Of a DNA stretch of 64,000 bases, positions 1 to 14,151 are shown in pieces. How positions within the stretch are numbered: the first letter of the stretch is position 1; each line of letters starts with the position of its first letter. The stretch comes from Gonatopus flavifemur (lineage: Eukaryota; Arthropoda; Insecta; Hymenoptera; Dryinidae), in contig JAFFJZ010000001.1 in assembly GCA_018340375.1 (NCBI GenBank), positions 58,086,001 to 58,150,000 of the forward strand. Reading direction: 5' to 3'. The notes below the pieces were generated by a model, which saw nothing but the letters and a program-made list of their open reading frames with translations, was not told the DNA's origin and did not search any database. A program made the position numbers and the translations under genes.

Positions 1-3000
1 TCAATTTAACTAGAAACTATTATTAACTAATCTCAATTTTTCCCCAGAATGTGATGAATTTGAGGCTCAACTTCCAGAGACTTCGAGTCGAAAAATTTTC
101 AAATTTACATATAATTTATACATAATTTATATCTAATGTTGGAAAGTTTTCCAATTGAGTTCTGATTGGAATTACACATGATTTCCTGAACCTAAAAGTG
201 AATGAATTCTGAACAGTATTCCTTGAACGATAAATTATGAAATAATTACATAGAAAATAAATCCAGTAAATGTGAAAAATGAATGTCGATTGCATTTTCA
301 TAAACCTTCAAAATTTGTCGAACTGAAGAATACATTGAATCTCCAACCATCTGGTTAAAATCACTCAAAAGCTTATGGCACAAGAATTACACATGATACT
401 TTCAAAATCATTCGCTTGACGAGCTCACATCTGTTCAAAACATGACATCCCTTCGGGCCTGAAAATTCAACGTCACGGATGTTAAAATGAAAATCCATTG
501 TATGTGAGGAAGAGAAAATCTTCAGAATTAGAGGAAGGTGTGTTATATATTTTTCAGCTCTTATTCACCTCATTCATTAAAAATATAGCATTTCTGATGA
601 TTATTAATATTCAGAGAAAGTCACTGTCAATTCAGGGGGAAGAACATCGCTGAAGCATCTTCGTAGCGAATTTACCAAAGGTTCGTAAGTTTCTCAACTT
701 GAATTAGGATATCCATACATCGATCTAATCATTCTAGACAGTTAATTTTGAAAAATTTATGCCGACTCTGCCCCTGGTAGAATAATTTATACGATGAGTT
801 GATGCATGCTGGATTGCTGATTGCCAAAGTTTGGTATCAAGAGTTAGAATAATTGTCAACAATAATTAATAAAATTTGCTATATTGTACAATGAACAGAG
901 TTTTCTCTATTTTCGTTGGAATAATATAGATATATGATGTTCTAGAATGATTTTCAATTTGGTTCATGGCGCTCAGATGTGATTAATTCTTCTTGGATTT
1001 GAAAGTGATTATTGGAACAATTGTATGTCTCATCATCTTATATAAGAAAGATTCAATCGCGTAATGCCTTTTGATATCCATAAATGTCTTCATGTTTTGA
1101 TTATCTGAATTTTAACATTCCATTTTCTCTGTAGATATCAAATATTTGCACATCTTTGAATACATCGATGAATCATTGAAATTCAGAATGTTCAAAAACA
1201 CATTATCCAGGTTGAAAATTAAAATGAAGCAAGTATAAACTGTTTACTTCCACAGATCTTTCTTATATGCGATAAGATGTTTGATTTATTTCATAGATTC
1301 TATACAGTTAACCTAGTATTCATCGCTACTCGCAAGCAAAGCCAGCACTGGGCCGTTAATATGAAAAAAATATGAGCGTCTTCTCAATTGTACAGAAACA
1401 TTCAACTTCTTGATTGACTATTCTCGTAACATCTGGTATTAGTTTTTTTTTGTCCAATTCAATCCAAAGCACGTCATCTACATTTGGATCAGTTTTTCCA
1501 CATTTTAACTGATAAATGTATGCAAAAAATCTCATCATTTCGTGGGTTCAATTTCACTATGAAAGATTTTTATTTGAATCCTATTTCAGGCAAAGTCCTG
1601 TTGAGTTTTACGATCCTTGCCAGAACCCAAACAGAGTCGGACATTCCTCTGCCCAGGTCAGGGGACAAATTTCTACCCAAGAACTTCCAAACACGTACAA
1701 GTATGAATCTGCTAAATTGATAAAAACTTCATGATCTATATTTGAATAGAATTTCATTCTATGACGTACGAACAACAAAATGGAAGGAAAAACATGACAT
1801 GCTAAAAATATGAAAAATATTTATAAACAATTCTTGCGTCAAATATTTCAACAAGTAAGAATCTTTGATTCGATTTAAACAATTCTACGTAATTGAATAA
1901 TTTATTTTTAACTTTCGTGAATTGCGAGTTGTATCAAAATTGTAGTATTTTTGATGAGAATATTCGGAAATTTATATATTTCTCTCGAGAGGAAGGAAAT
2001 CTGAAGGAATGTAATTTTTGCAAAGGCGTTCTCCGTCCCTTGGAATAATTGCAATCAATGAGATTTTACATTCAACGAGTATACACTGAATCTGTATACA
2101 TATACCGGTCTTTCTTGCTGCCATTATGAGCATAAAGAAATTAAAATATCCAGAGAAGGAGAGAAAGAGCTGTTTGTGGTCTCATCTGTCATTGTAGAAG
2201 TGGACCAGGCGTGAAACTATATTCTTTTGATCGATCGCGTGAAATGCTTTTACCGGACTCTCTTATACTGGTCAGAATAACAGCGACTTACATCACCTTA
2301 TATTGAATATATCCTGCTTTATGTGTGTTAAATATACGGACATAATAATGGCTGTATTGGGGAATAATGACGAATTGAATCTGCGACGACGAAAGATCTT
2401 CGATAATATCACGCGGTCTTGTTGTTAAAATAACATGGAAAAGAGTATATAAGGATGCACGTCGATGTCAACAGAATATTCATGATGTGAATATTCATCC
2501 TTGAAAAGGTTATGAAAATTTCTTTCCACTATTTCATAATATTTCATCATCCCTGTTTAGTATAATTTAAATGAATTGTTATCACCGCGTACCCGCGAGT
2601 CCGGTTTTCTACAGTAATCTAATCTTTTCTTCGGTACGTGACCATGCTGATCAACATGAACATTAAACATGTGCTGCTCGAAGAAACAATAGAATAATAC
2701 AAGATATACTCATTGGATAACATTGGAGATAAATCAAAGTTTTGAATACCTCAGATAAATTTGTTGCGATATCGAATATTTTACAAGGTTAATTCACGAG
2801 TCAAGTTGTTCTGAAAAGAATACGAAAAATTTGACCGTTCATCCGCGAAGTTATTCTTATTCCAGACTGGTATGATTCAACCAATGCGAAACGGCCGACT
2901 GTTTCTCGAAATCTGGTGGGCACCTTTCCAAATATTTACATCCGTCGGAATCTCACGAATTATAATATGATGAAATAAACCGAACGACAATACAAGACTT

Positions 3001-6000
3001 TCTTCAACTCTATTTTCTTCCAATTAACGTGGTTCGCATAATTTGATTTGAATACGGTTTACCGTCGTTAGGATTCCGATATGAATAAATTGTTCACATT
3101 ATATGTACTTCTTCGTCTCCTCCTTCTCCTGTACCGTTATCATTTCCGCAGAATTCAAAGATTGTAGAAAGGATTGTAGAAACATTCATAATAGTTAATG
3201 CTATGAGAGTGGTCCATTTCTCCGGCGTACTATCTCAAAACACCTTTGATAGAAACTGTTATTTGTAAAACTCGTATACGTTGTTAACGAGAGTCTTGGA
3301 AGGATATTTCGTGGTGGAATGATTTTACGAAAGAAATTGAGTGAATTCTCAACGGAGAAGAACGTACGAAAACATGTGCGGTTGTGTAGCTTTCGATTCA
3401 ATTTCGCGTATGTTTCGTGTTCGAAGGGACATATGTTTGAATAATGTTTGATATTCAACTCACGGTTATAGAACATCAAAGGACAATTTCACAGACGCCA
3501 TCATACATACCTGTAACAAAAAAAATAGTAACAATTAGTAACAAAAAACTTCAATCGAACAAAATATTCGTAACAAATGTTTCGATTATGCAAACAGGTA
3601 TCGACACAACAGAAAATACGAGTTGGTTATTTACCTTGCTAATGATTTGGAAAGTACGGAAATTCTTTTTTCAAATATTCTAGTTAGGCATGCTATTATA
3701 CATTATCATACAAACAGTACAAGAATCTTAGAATACTTCGCAATTTGATTTTTCTCTTGCTCATCACCAATAAATTAGGTGTTTTCTCTTTGTGGCTGTA
3801 CCACTGCCAGGTGGTGGTCGTAATTTTGTTTCTTTGGCGCAGCGGTTTGTTTGTTAATTTACTCCTAGTCACTCTTTCACAATGCGGTGTGGTATGTACG
3901 ATATACAATCGCTCAGTCATTAATTAGATCCAAATCTATGATACCCGATGCCTCGTCAAGTGGAGGATACGTTTGGCAGCTCCTAATTAATTGATTTCAT
4001 GCGTACTAATATGGTGATATTCGAGGTTTCATGTCAAAGAATTGTACGTAACTTGAATTAGAATCACTCGCATTTAGAATTATAATGAACGTTAATCGTT
4101 CCGTCTATAGTTTTTGAATGAATGAACGAACGATGTTTCATGTTCTATATTTAATTCATTGCTTTGGTGTCAAGAACTGGAGAATATGTGGAGTTTGGTT
4201 CTATACTGCGTTGTAAAAATAGAACTAGATCAGATCACACGAGCCTTCTCGATACGATAGAACTGTATTTTCATGAAAGTATTTTATATAGGAAAGTTTC
4301 GTTTGATTTGATGCCTACATTGGTATGAAAGACAACATTTTGTATATTTTGTGTTGTAAATTGATTGATTTGTCGACACAATTTTTCTTTGATATTAAAA
4401 TTTTGATTGAATTTTTTGTTCCTTGGGGAATTCTTATCACGGTAGAATGTAATTTTTATCTGAAACCAACATGAAACACCCGGAAATACGATTACGCAAA
4501 TACCTTTACAGCATACTAGTACTAGCCACTACTTCACGTTATTTATACCTTTGGAGTCCGCGGTCACTACCCCACGATTTTCTGTACATCTATTTACAGT
4601 ACACGTGAACGTCTAGATAAAAATCTGCTCAACTTTGTTGTATTTGGACATTAAATTTTCCACCTTGTACCTGCGGGTAAATAATAACCTCGCGTTTCTC
4701 GTGATGTAAAAGTGTCAACAGAGTATGTCAGTGACCTCGGTACAATGTAGATGCGAGACATGGTATACGAGCGAGAAATATATACAGGATCGTATCATAC
4801 TTGGAAGGCGTTTAACAAGTCTTGTGTGTCTTTCGTTGGCAAGATTATATTTCGTACAATAATCTTTCATTTCTGATTTAATATCGTGTCGGCATCTCAG
4901 TTCAATTTGGAATCGATGTAGAATTGTATCATTTATTAATGAATTTCATTTTGGATTTGACTCTGCTCGCAAGTCGAGCAAATGTGTACAGTTCCCCCGA
5001 CAACTTGAATTTTCTTTTCTTAGGAATATATTGATGCGGGGACACCACAACAGTAGCGAATTATATTTCCCAACAAATTTCCAACACCCATTCTATATTC
5101 AGGCACGAACAAAATTGTTGCGGCTGATGCAACATGGGATGTTAGTGACCTCAATGGCGACGAGTTTTCTTAAGAGGGCTTTCTGTGGTCATTTATCCGA
5201 GCTATCCTTGGTTCATGTCACCCGACGTATGAATACCGCGGTAAATTGTGCATTGGCATATGTATACGCATGCGGTATACATATATACCGTTTCGTGTAT
5301 CATCCGGATCATCTTGGTTGTTGCCCGAGATGTTACTCGTTGAGGTAAGATCAACCAAGAAACACTCGTTTTATATATTTCTTTTTCACGCACAGGAATA
5401 TAAGCAGTGAAAATGCAAACCGAGTCCATGAAACTTTACGATCCAAAGCTTTTATTACGCTACGGTTTGAACTGTAAAGGCAGCCTCCTGCGACCCGTAA
5501 AAACCGCTACACGTGAATACGGAATTAGAATTTTCAAAGTGTAAACTTTAGAACACGCACAAACGCGATATGAAATTTTACGCATGTTGAAATTCGATCC
5601 AATCGATAAGAAATGAAAGGAAAAAATTGAGGGAATATTGTTATCATGTGTCTATTGGAACACAATGTTATCAATAATGAAAGTGGAGCTCGCTGAGTGC
5701 TGTATTGAAGATACTAGAGAAAACTATAGAGAGATTGCATGAGTGAAATAAAAACTCGTTTGTAAATAGCTATCACTATGATTCAAAGTTTATCTGTTTC
5801 TCGAATTGCGATCGAAGATAATTTTGTACAAAATTATTGGTTGATTCAGTAGTCAGTCTCGTTAACGCTCGTTGAATTGAATAACTATCGGTAGCAATAT
5901 AAAGTGTCCTCAAGGATAAATACCGTTTCTTAACAACAGAATAAAAGAATCATACTGATTCTCCAAGTAGCATTTGGTTTCGAGTCACTGGTTATTTTCT

Positions 6001-9000
6001 CTTTGTGTCATTTTCGATGCTACTTTGTTGTCCGCTGTGATCCGTATCAGTCGTCATTGCATTACTGTTTCCTTGTTCACTCAGGCTGAAAAAACATTGC
6101 TGATCATTGTCGTTCTATGAGTGAATGCACAATGAATGGAAACTTTGTATCGACAAGGTACAAGAGAAATAAGTACCTGGTAATTTCGTGATGTAATTTC
6201 AAATAAAAACTATGTATTGTTGTATCATTCTTGAATATAAGTTCCTCATTCACCGCGTTCTCACTCCAGTCCAGAAAAATTATCGTTATATCGTGAACAC
6301 TCTATTCACCCTTGAATCCAAACTCAGAAATCAGAATAACTCCAATCCCTTCGAATTCAATCATTCTGAATGAAACATTCCCTCAATTTTGCACTTTTTT
6401 CTTGACACGTTGACATTTGAAGTAGTGCTTGAAGTCAAGCGTGAATGATTGAAGCGATTATGATTGATAAATTTTAGAATGTCATAAACGTGAGATATTT
6501 TCTCGTTATATTGATTTTTCCAATCACCTCGTTCAACATCGCTCTTAAACCCATTAATTAGGGGCAATTGAATAACCATAACGGCTCGTGTTAATTTTGC
6601 ACGTTATTCTTGATTTCAAGCAACAAAAAATCGTGAGAAATTTATGATTACTGTACGTTACGGTAATGATATTTCTTGTTGAGAAGGAACCAATTTTCCT
6701 TGAGTCTTTTTCAGCTGCGCAACATTGCAATTAGAATCGAATATAATCGTTGTTGGATAAGTTAAATATGGCAAGAGTAGATTTGTTTTATCTAAGGTGA
6801 ATGTTTCGATCCGTGATCCAATTGAATAAACTGGTGATTCATACCCTGGAAGCATGATTGCACATTGGTCCAATTTCAATCTAATCGAAGCTAGAGTTTC
6901 AAAACTTGGGCCAACATCGGATGGAAACTGATCTTATATTAAATCCATGAAATTCACATTTTTTAAGAATATATTTGATCAAAGGTATTCGCGTATTCAT
7001 TGAATTCATGAATTGAGTTGAAAATCACTTTTGCTACATCAAATTGGAACATAATCAGACTTTTAATTAACATGCAGTACCATTTTTCCCCATTACTCTC
7101 GAGCGGCTCGTTTGAATCCTAGCGTCATGATCATATGCAATTGACCTCGTTCATAAAGACTCGTTAAACCAGTCTCAGTAGTCAGAAGTGGATGACGAAG
7201 AAACTGCAGGGTACGAATATTTTGGAATTCTCATCAACTTTCAGACTATCTTCTATCGAATATGATACTAATTTGTTCATAGACATAGAATTTTCAAATG
7301 CTGTCATTTACATAAAGAATTACATAAATATGTATACGATTTTTCGTCCAGTAGCGTAACAACGCTGGAAGTGTGTAACTGAATTGCGTGGTTCAGTTAA
7401 CAACATGGATTATTATATTGTATTGTGTTGTATCAACGTTTACTTCATTAAGTCAACCGTACTCTTGGTTAGATCATGTAATTGTTTCAAGAGAACGGAT
7501 CAACTGTGGTTCGCGATGGATTTTTGAAAACTGCTTTTTCCAGCGTAGCTGGGTCAAGAGTTTTTAGAAATTTTCAAACTCTTCAATTGATATCAAATTA
7601 TCAATACAAAATTGAAATTCAATATCACGATGCCCATTATAATACAGCAGTACACGAAATGAAAACAGACCCCATCTTTTTTCCCATTCCACGTTTCACG
7701 GAAGAAAAACAAAAGAATCCATGGAAGATCGTAAATTTATAAACATAAAAAGATCTCGAATGTTTATCGGCAAAATCGCCGACTAACGAATCATTCTGTT
7801 TATCTGATCAAATTTTTTCCTGGAATATTATTTATCGATCATCATTATCATCATCGATCAAATGACGGTTGAGTTGCATGATTGAACGGAATCATTCCAA
7901 CCAATAACTTGAAGATAAAAGTAATTGATAAGAAAAATATATAATTAAAGTATCAGTCGATTCTGATCGATCAACTACAATACATGTTGTAGAATTATCA
8001 AAACTTGTTTCATATCATTATACCCTATTAATAGAACCGCATGTGGATACAATTCGAATAAATACATGGATTATGAATACTGTATACAATGAACTAGCAG
8101 TAAACAGTTTGATCGGATCGTAAGATCGTGAGCAATTATGATGAATATCTATAATTCAGTAATGATTCTTTTACAAGAAAACTATGAACCATTAACCACA
8201 TTGTACACAAAGAGGTTTCAATTCTTCCCTATTTCACATTGTGCCATATCGTTTCGAATGGATTTATAGCGAAGAAGATATAAATTTTCCCTATAAATTG
8301 TGCGAAGAAAAATCGAAGATTCAAGGTTGTACTCGATTACACTTGGCCACTTATCGTTCCATTGTAAACATACAATACGAAAAGGGAGAAATGAATGAAA
8401 AATAATCCTCATTGCTCGCTCAAGATCACTCGACACCGCAGCGTGTATCGCTTTCTCCCTCAACCTTGTATACTCTTACGTATCACTCGAGTTTAAAAAG
8501 AAAAGGGTAAATAGGAGGAGAAGGTGGACATTGAGGAACGGCGTGACAAGTGGTGTGTTAGATGATACCTCCTCGCGCTAGTCGTCGACTTGTCGGCTGT
8601 ACGCTCACTCGAGGTCGCGGTCTTTCCTTCTCCGTGCATCTAGCCGCAGGTGCTAGGTGCACGAAGAAACAAGTTTTGCCCGACCGTGGATAAATCGAAA
8701 GAAAAACGAAAAGCCACGTCAAAAGACACAAGAGTTAGGTCGATCGTTCTCTACTCACATCGAAGTTGTAAACTCGTACGAGTGGTATTTGTCTTTTCCC
8801 TGCTTTTCACGAAAACAAAATGAATTTTAATACATACGCTGTAAATGATATGAGTGCGATTCAAGCGCTGGTTTTGATTCTTATCAATAGAAATTATCAT
8901 TCAAATACTTTTCGATAATTTCTTAGAATTCTAGAGTATCAGAATTATAAGTTTTTCGCGATCCAGTCCGCAGCTGGTTAAACATGTGGATGCGATAGCA

Positions 9001-10588
9001 GCAAAACGCGACTTTCAATTCAGATGAAATACATTCTTCTTTCGTTATAGACTTCCAAAACTAGAAGTTTCAATTCTCACATCGATTGAAATATATATAA
9101 TTTAAGTATTTGGACTTTTTATGTATTCGAATTACAATCAAATGAGAATTTTTATAAATGTGGGATGAATGTTTTTAATTACACGCTATGCGAACGAGTT
9201 TGAATGAACTTTTCTTAAAATTATTGAAATACGTTGTGTACAATTTTATATGATGACCAATCGGTTAAATAATCCTCAAACAATTATCAAGTCACCACAA
9301 TGAAATCGCATATCGCTTGGCTAGCGAAGAATCAAACGGTTAATTGTAATAATCAATTGATCAAAGAAACAGGAATCAAATCTGGAACTTCGATTGAAAA
9401 TTCGGCATGGTTGCGGAACCATAGATCACAGATCTTTCTCAACCATGAATAACATTATTGCAAAGTGAAAGGTTGGAATAATATCATTTTCTACCATTTT
9501 CTATCTAAACATTAGAATTTATGGAGCCTAATTATTATGAAGACAATGCGATCAAGATTGACATCCATCCTATCCCTTTATACAGATACACAATCATGAG
9601 TTACTTGACCATACATTTCAAATACCGACGTACAAATCGTCGTTAAATACAAAACGCCGCTTGATTTACAACGTTCGATTCGCATCTGATCCTGCGAATC
9701 ACTGGAAACAACATTCCTCTCGTCTCTTTCTTTTACTCACTTAGAGGAGATCGACTCCTCGGCTTTCCACAACATTTCTTCTGGATCAGCGTGCCACTAA
9801 TCACCAGAAAAATATACGAGAAGATACACGAGTGCATGCGTGAACGCAACTGCCCGCACGGAGCATTCCAGTAATGTTCGGACAAGAATTCATGAGCCAA
9901 TTATCGTTCACCGCCATGGCGATATCGGGCTATGAGATTCCAAGTGAAGCGAGAAAGCCCAATAATCCGCATCGTGCTTGTACAGTGCAAAAAAACCCTT
10001 ATATCAGGATATCACGTAATATATTATGCGTACCACTTGATATTCGTATTGAATTGATGTATATAGTCTCTTTTCATTGATTCTTCCCCTACCATTGGGG
10101 AGAAGATCCAAACGACGTCCACCTCGATCCGAATACACGGCAAAAATTATCGCTTCGCAATCGGGCAGCACATTGTTTGGTCAAGCGACGTCAGAATGCG
10201 CTTACGGTTCACCGAGTACTGGAGCGTTAAAGATAATGTGCACATGGAAACAATTAATCTAAACCGTTCTCGTTTCTGTTAAGTGATCCTCGTCTTCCTG
10301 TTGAAGGTCGAGACACAGAATCGAACGTACAGTTGATTCTTCGAACCGTGACTAAAGAAGAAAGAAGAATAAATAAGAGAGGTCATTGGGAAGGAAAGAA
10401 AATTCCCTCCCCTTTCTCTTGTTGCGGGATGAGACTTGGAAGATCACTCAGTCGTTAAAGCAAAACGGGTAGCAGTTATAGTCATCCAATCAGAGCGAGG
10501 AGAAAACAAAAGAAAGGTGAAAAGACTTATCGTCCTGTGAGATCGAGCTTACATCCTGCATCCTGCCGCGCCAACCAACACCGTCGTA
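1..10588. other. Gene-poor AT-rich stretch
   Basis: I see no supported gene, RNA gene or mobile element here. Short open frames occur but lack coding-like codon use and paired splice sites. A segment at about 5023-5344 lies between an acceptor-like TTCTTAG and a donor-like GAG|GTAAGA on the + strand, but neither reading frame between them looks convincingly coding. About 8520-8720 and 10430-10588 are less AT-rich than their surroundings and could be promoter or leader sequence. This is a judgement by eye. Confidence 0.5.
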
Positions 10589-10664
10589 ATGGAGTTGGAA
10601 AAATCATACACCGGTTTCGTCAACGTTTATCACGCGCCGGAAAATTACGTATTATCGGCGGATC
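10589..10664 (+). CDS. Candidate first coding exon of an unidentified gene
   Basis: An ATG at 10589 follows a fairly GC-rich leader and opens 25 codons with mixed, coding-like third positions. The peptide begins MELEKSYTGFVNVYHAPENY. The frame then reaches GAT C|GTAAAG, an acceptable splice donor (phase 1) at 10665. Reading through gives only 64 codons before a stop, and the composition worsens after the donor, which fits an exon-intron boundary. No matching downstream exon was recognised, so the remainder may lie far away. I do not recognise the protein, and a chance open frame in a promoter-proximal region is possible. Confidence 0.35.
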
Positions 10665-11326
10665 GTAAAGTTGTTTCCATCTCTTCATTATTCTTCTCTC
10701 GCTATGTCTTTTCGTCATTGGCGCACACCATATTACCGACGGATATGCTTCATGATTCTCTCTTCCGTTGGAGAGCTGAATAGACCGAATCGTGCCACAA
10801 AGACAGGTGACTTTTTGATCTTTGACCAGTCTGTGTATTTTCACGCAATATACTTCTCTTCACTCTACAAAACTCGGTCCTGTTCTTGATAGATGAACAC
10901 CAAAGATACAATGTAGGTTCGTCAAACGTATCTTACGCTACGCTTTATAAGCTCAGTACGTTGAATACGGTTGATCCACGGGGAAAAATGAGGCTTCAAA
11001 AATCACTACATTTATACTAAATTGCTAGGATAAGACGAAATACCATCGCCATTGATAGATATTGTAGTGAAAATGTGTAGTCTATCACGCATGAGGTTGC
11101 ATGTTCATACTGAGGAATGTTATGTAAATTATTTATTTTTACTGCACTGTTCAACAATAACAGTGGTATTTTTTCTCATCCTGCCAATATAGTGGAAATG
11201 TAATAGTTTTTGAAACTTTATTTTTCTCCGTGTTAAATCACGATCAACGACCTCAATATAGAGCATTTCACTGATTATCAAACGTCGCTGTTTCGATCGT
11301 TAGAATGATATTGATAACATGGGGGA

Positions 11327-11334
11327 TATAAATA
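11327..11334 (+). promoter_or_regulatory. TATA box of protease gene A
   Basis: TATAAATA lies 44 bp upstream of the start codon at 11371. With the usual spacing of about 30 bp, transcription would start near 11357 and leave a leader of only about 14 nt. Gene C has a TATATAT at nearly the same distance from its ATG, which supports the assignment. Confidence 0.6.
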
Positions 11335-11370
11335 CGCCCATCAGAATTGACTTTTCATTCTAACATCATC

Positions 11371-12472
11371 ATGCTCATCGTTTGTTTAATCTGTCTTTGC
11401 GGTGCTGGAATAGCAATCGGTGAGTACACTAATTCTTTGTACTATAGGGTTCTTGTTGTGATTTGAAACATATGTATTAATTTTTATGGTATTTGAATAG
11501 CATTTATGTGAGCCACATATACAAACATTATCTTGGGAATGAATCTTTCTCGCTTGCATCAATCTGAAATTAATGAAATTCAATCGAACGTGTGTTTATC
11601 CCAATAGCACAGCCATGGGAAGATGGGCGTATTGTGGGAGGTAAACCTATAAGCATCCTGGAAGCACCGCATCAAATAAGTTTAATGGCTAATGGATACC
11701 ACACGTGCGGAGGAAGCATCATTGCGAAAGAATGGGTTGTAACTGCGGCACACTGTACTGGAGAGAATCCAAATCCATCTAGGTATCAGATTAGAGCTGG
11801 ATCGTCTAATAAAAGCGGGGGCACCGTGCATTCGGTGGATAACATATTCGTTCGCAATGGATTCGGAACGTGTTCTCATTGTAACGATGTAGCACTTATT
11901 CATGTGGCAGATCCTTTCGAATTTGATAAGTATCATCAACCGATTACCATGTTTAACGCGGGTGAAAAGGCAGAACCTGGTCAAAACGCTAAAATAACTG
12001 GATGGGGAAGTACAAATCCATGGTTCAAAACGGAATCCTTACATGCCGCTACGGTAGGATTTTTCTCTCCCATATTATATTTAAATCTACAGACTTATGG
12101 AAATGATTTGAAAACATATAATAGAATTATTATTGGATTTATTCAATAATAGAGATTTTAGGTTGAAATCAGTGCCATATTAATATACGCTGAGGTTTAT
12201 ATGAATTCTTATAGATACCAATCGTATCGAAGGAAAAATGTCAAAAGTATTATGCAAGTTATGGCTCAATACCGAAAGATCAAATCTGCGCGGGCTTGTT
12301 GGAGGGAGGTAGAGACAGCTGTCAAGGAGATTCCGGGGGTCCATTGACTATTGACAATCGTCTGGCTGGTATAGTTTCTTGGGGTTTAGGTTGTGCAAGA
12401 CCGAAATTCCCTGGCGTCTACACGGAAGTTGCTTCTCACAGAGACTGGATTAAAGCTGTAACGGGAATCTGA
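11371..12472 (+). CDS. Secreted trypsin-like serine protease (gene A), three exons
   Basis: Exons 11371-11419, 11608-12053 and 12215-12472 (stop TGA) join in frame with GT-AG introns of phases 1 and 0, giving about 250 residues. Exon 1 encodes a hydrophobic signal peptide ([13 protein letters not shown]...). A short propeptide ends at R|IVGG, the normal S1-family activation site. The catalytic triad is complete: His in TAAHC, Asp in NDVAL, Ser in GDSGGP. Asp six residues before the catalytic Ser (position 189) and Gly in SWG and PGVY predict trypsin-type cleavage after Lys/Arg. There is no clip or other accessory domain, and the length is normal for a single-domain trypsin. Oddly, a C-x-x-C pair (CSHC) directly precedes the catalytic Asp motif. 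It is the only intact enzyme in this three-gene cluster. Digestive, venom or haemolymph roles are all possible. Confidence 0.93.
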
Positions 12473-13037
12473 TCTGATATTAAAATGATAAAAAATAATC
12501 AATTGAATGTGCCCGATACATATTTAATTGAAAGAAAATTTGACGAGTTATTATTTTCCCCTTGGAATCCTCTTTTGTAATGAAATTTTGCAATCCAATC
12601 AATTATATGCCGACATGTACGTCATGTGATACAGTGATTTTACACAATTCATATACAATTTGTACATGGAGTGTATGAAACGCGGTGTATGTGATTTTTA
12701 TTGATTTCTCCTTCTCAAATCCCTTTTTCCAACTGAATTATAATCATTCATCAGAGAATTAGCATTTGATGATTCAGTTAACTACGAACTAATGATATTA
12801 TACAGTAACGGAATATTATTTTTGACTCAATACACTCTCATACTTTTTTTTTCATATTTACTCATATGTCCATAGTAGAAATCAAGATTTAATTCTCATC
12901 GTAGATAAGAATGTTTGAGCGATAAGCAATCGTATTGGAATAGAGAGATATCTTGATTCAAATGAAATTAGTTGCAACTAATCGATGCGAAACTACGTTC
13001 ACGGTGAAACATTTTGTGTATTTTTAACGTACGTGTA

Positions 13038-13874
13038 TTGGGGTGTTTCATTTTTGGGCGACATTTTTGTTTTCTTTGTCCTACCTGAGAATTTGATATT
13101 TTCCAGAGGAAAAAATGTATTCCCGTTGGAGAAAAACTTCCAGGTGAATTAGAGGCTTAGCTCATCCAAAAATTCAGTTTCCCATTTAAATAACACAGGA
13201 AACTCATGAACATTTGTTTCAACTTGGTTTTTCGGTGTTGAACAAATTATTTTCCAAAAAATGGATATTATGGGCTTGTAGGGCATAAAATTTACTACAA
13301 AACAGTTTCCATGAAATAAAACTGTACGACCAATAGTTTTGGGAGTGAACTTTAACAAAAATCAACATCAAAGCTCTTATCATTTTGTATTTATTGATCT
13401 CACATTAACGGAATTAACTTATAATCATACACTTTACGAGGCTCTGAAGTTTATAATCTGAGGAACAACTTACTCAAATACAATAATTGAGCGTAAATTT
13501 CAATAAATACGAGATTATAGGGGATTTTAGGCCGATTTTTATGAAAGTTCACTCATCAAGCTCTGTAACTCCAAACTATTGGTTGCACAGTTCTATCTCA
13601 TGGGAACTTATTTGCAGCAAATTTTATGCCCTGCAAACCCATCATACTCATTTATTCGAAAAAAATTCTTCGAACACCGTAAAATCGAGTTGAAACCAAA
13701 ATTAACCAGTTTCCTGGGTTATTCAAATGGGGAATCGAATTTCTTGAATGAGCTAAGCCTCTAATTCACTTAGAATTGTTTTTTCTACGGGAATATTTTT
13801 TATTTGCCATAAAATATCAAATTTTCAGGTAGAACAGAGGAAGAAAAAATATCGCCCGAAAATGAAACACCCTA
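13038..13874. mobile_element. 837-bp fold-back element with long inverted arms and 5-bp target duplication
   Basis: The ends read TTGGGGTGTTTCATTTTT and, inverted, TAGGGTGTTTCATTTTC. Arms of roughly 300 bp or more pair with each other. For example, the AGGCTTAGCTCATC segment near 13152 is inverted near 13755, and both arms translate to related short peptides. The direct repeat GTGTA flanks it (13033-13037 and 13875-13879). The paralogous position in the gene C unit (near 19755) lacks the element. It has no transposase frame and is therefore non-autonomous. The family is unknown; TA-target elements are an alternative reading of the ends. Confidence 0.75.
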
Positions 13875-14151
13875 GTGTACATGCCCCAAACGGTCCACTC
13901 AAAGTTTGTGTCCAATGTTAACCCGAAGAATGTGTGGAATTGAATCAAAAGTTTGTAATAAAAATTTGATAACTTTTTATTTTCATTCTCAAGAGAAATT
14001 TTGAGTGGGTCGTTTGTAGCGCAAAATTTTTGACTGTGCAAGGTTGATAATTTTCATGTGCCAGAATCAATGATATATTCATTCTCAGAATATGAAACTG
14101 AAGATTTTTTTGTTTACATTTGAATGACATATTTCCCGAGTAAAAACTCAT

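Noticed and set aside
11682..11984. 100-codon minus-strand frame
   Set aside because: Shadow of exon 2 of protease gene A.
13149..13764. Similar short peptides on both strands (ending DELSL/NELSL)
   Set aside because: They are the two inverted arms of the 837-bp fold-back element, not paralogous genes.
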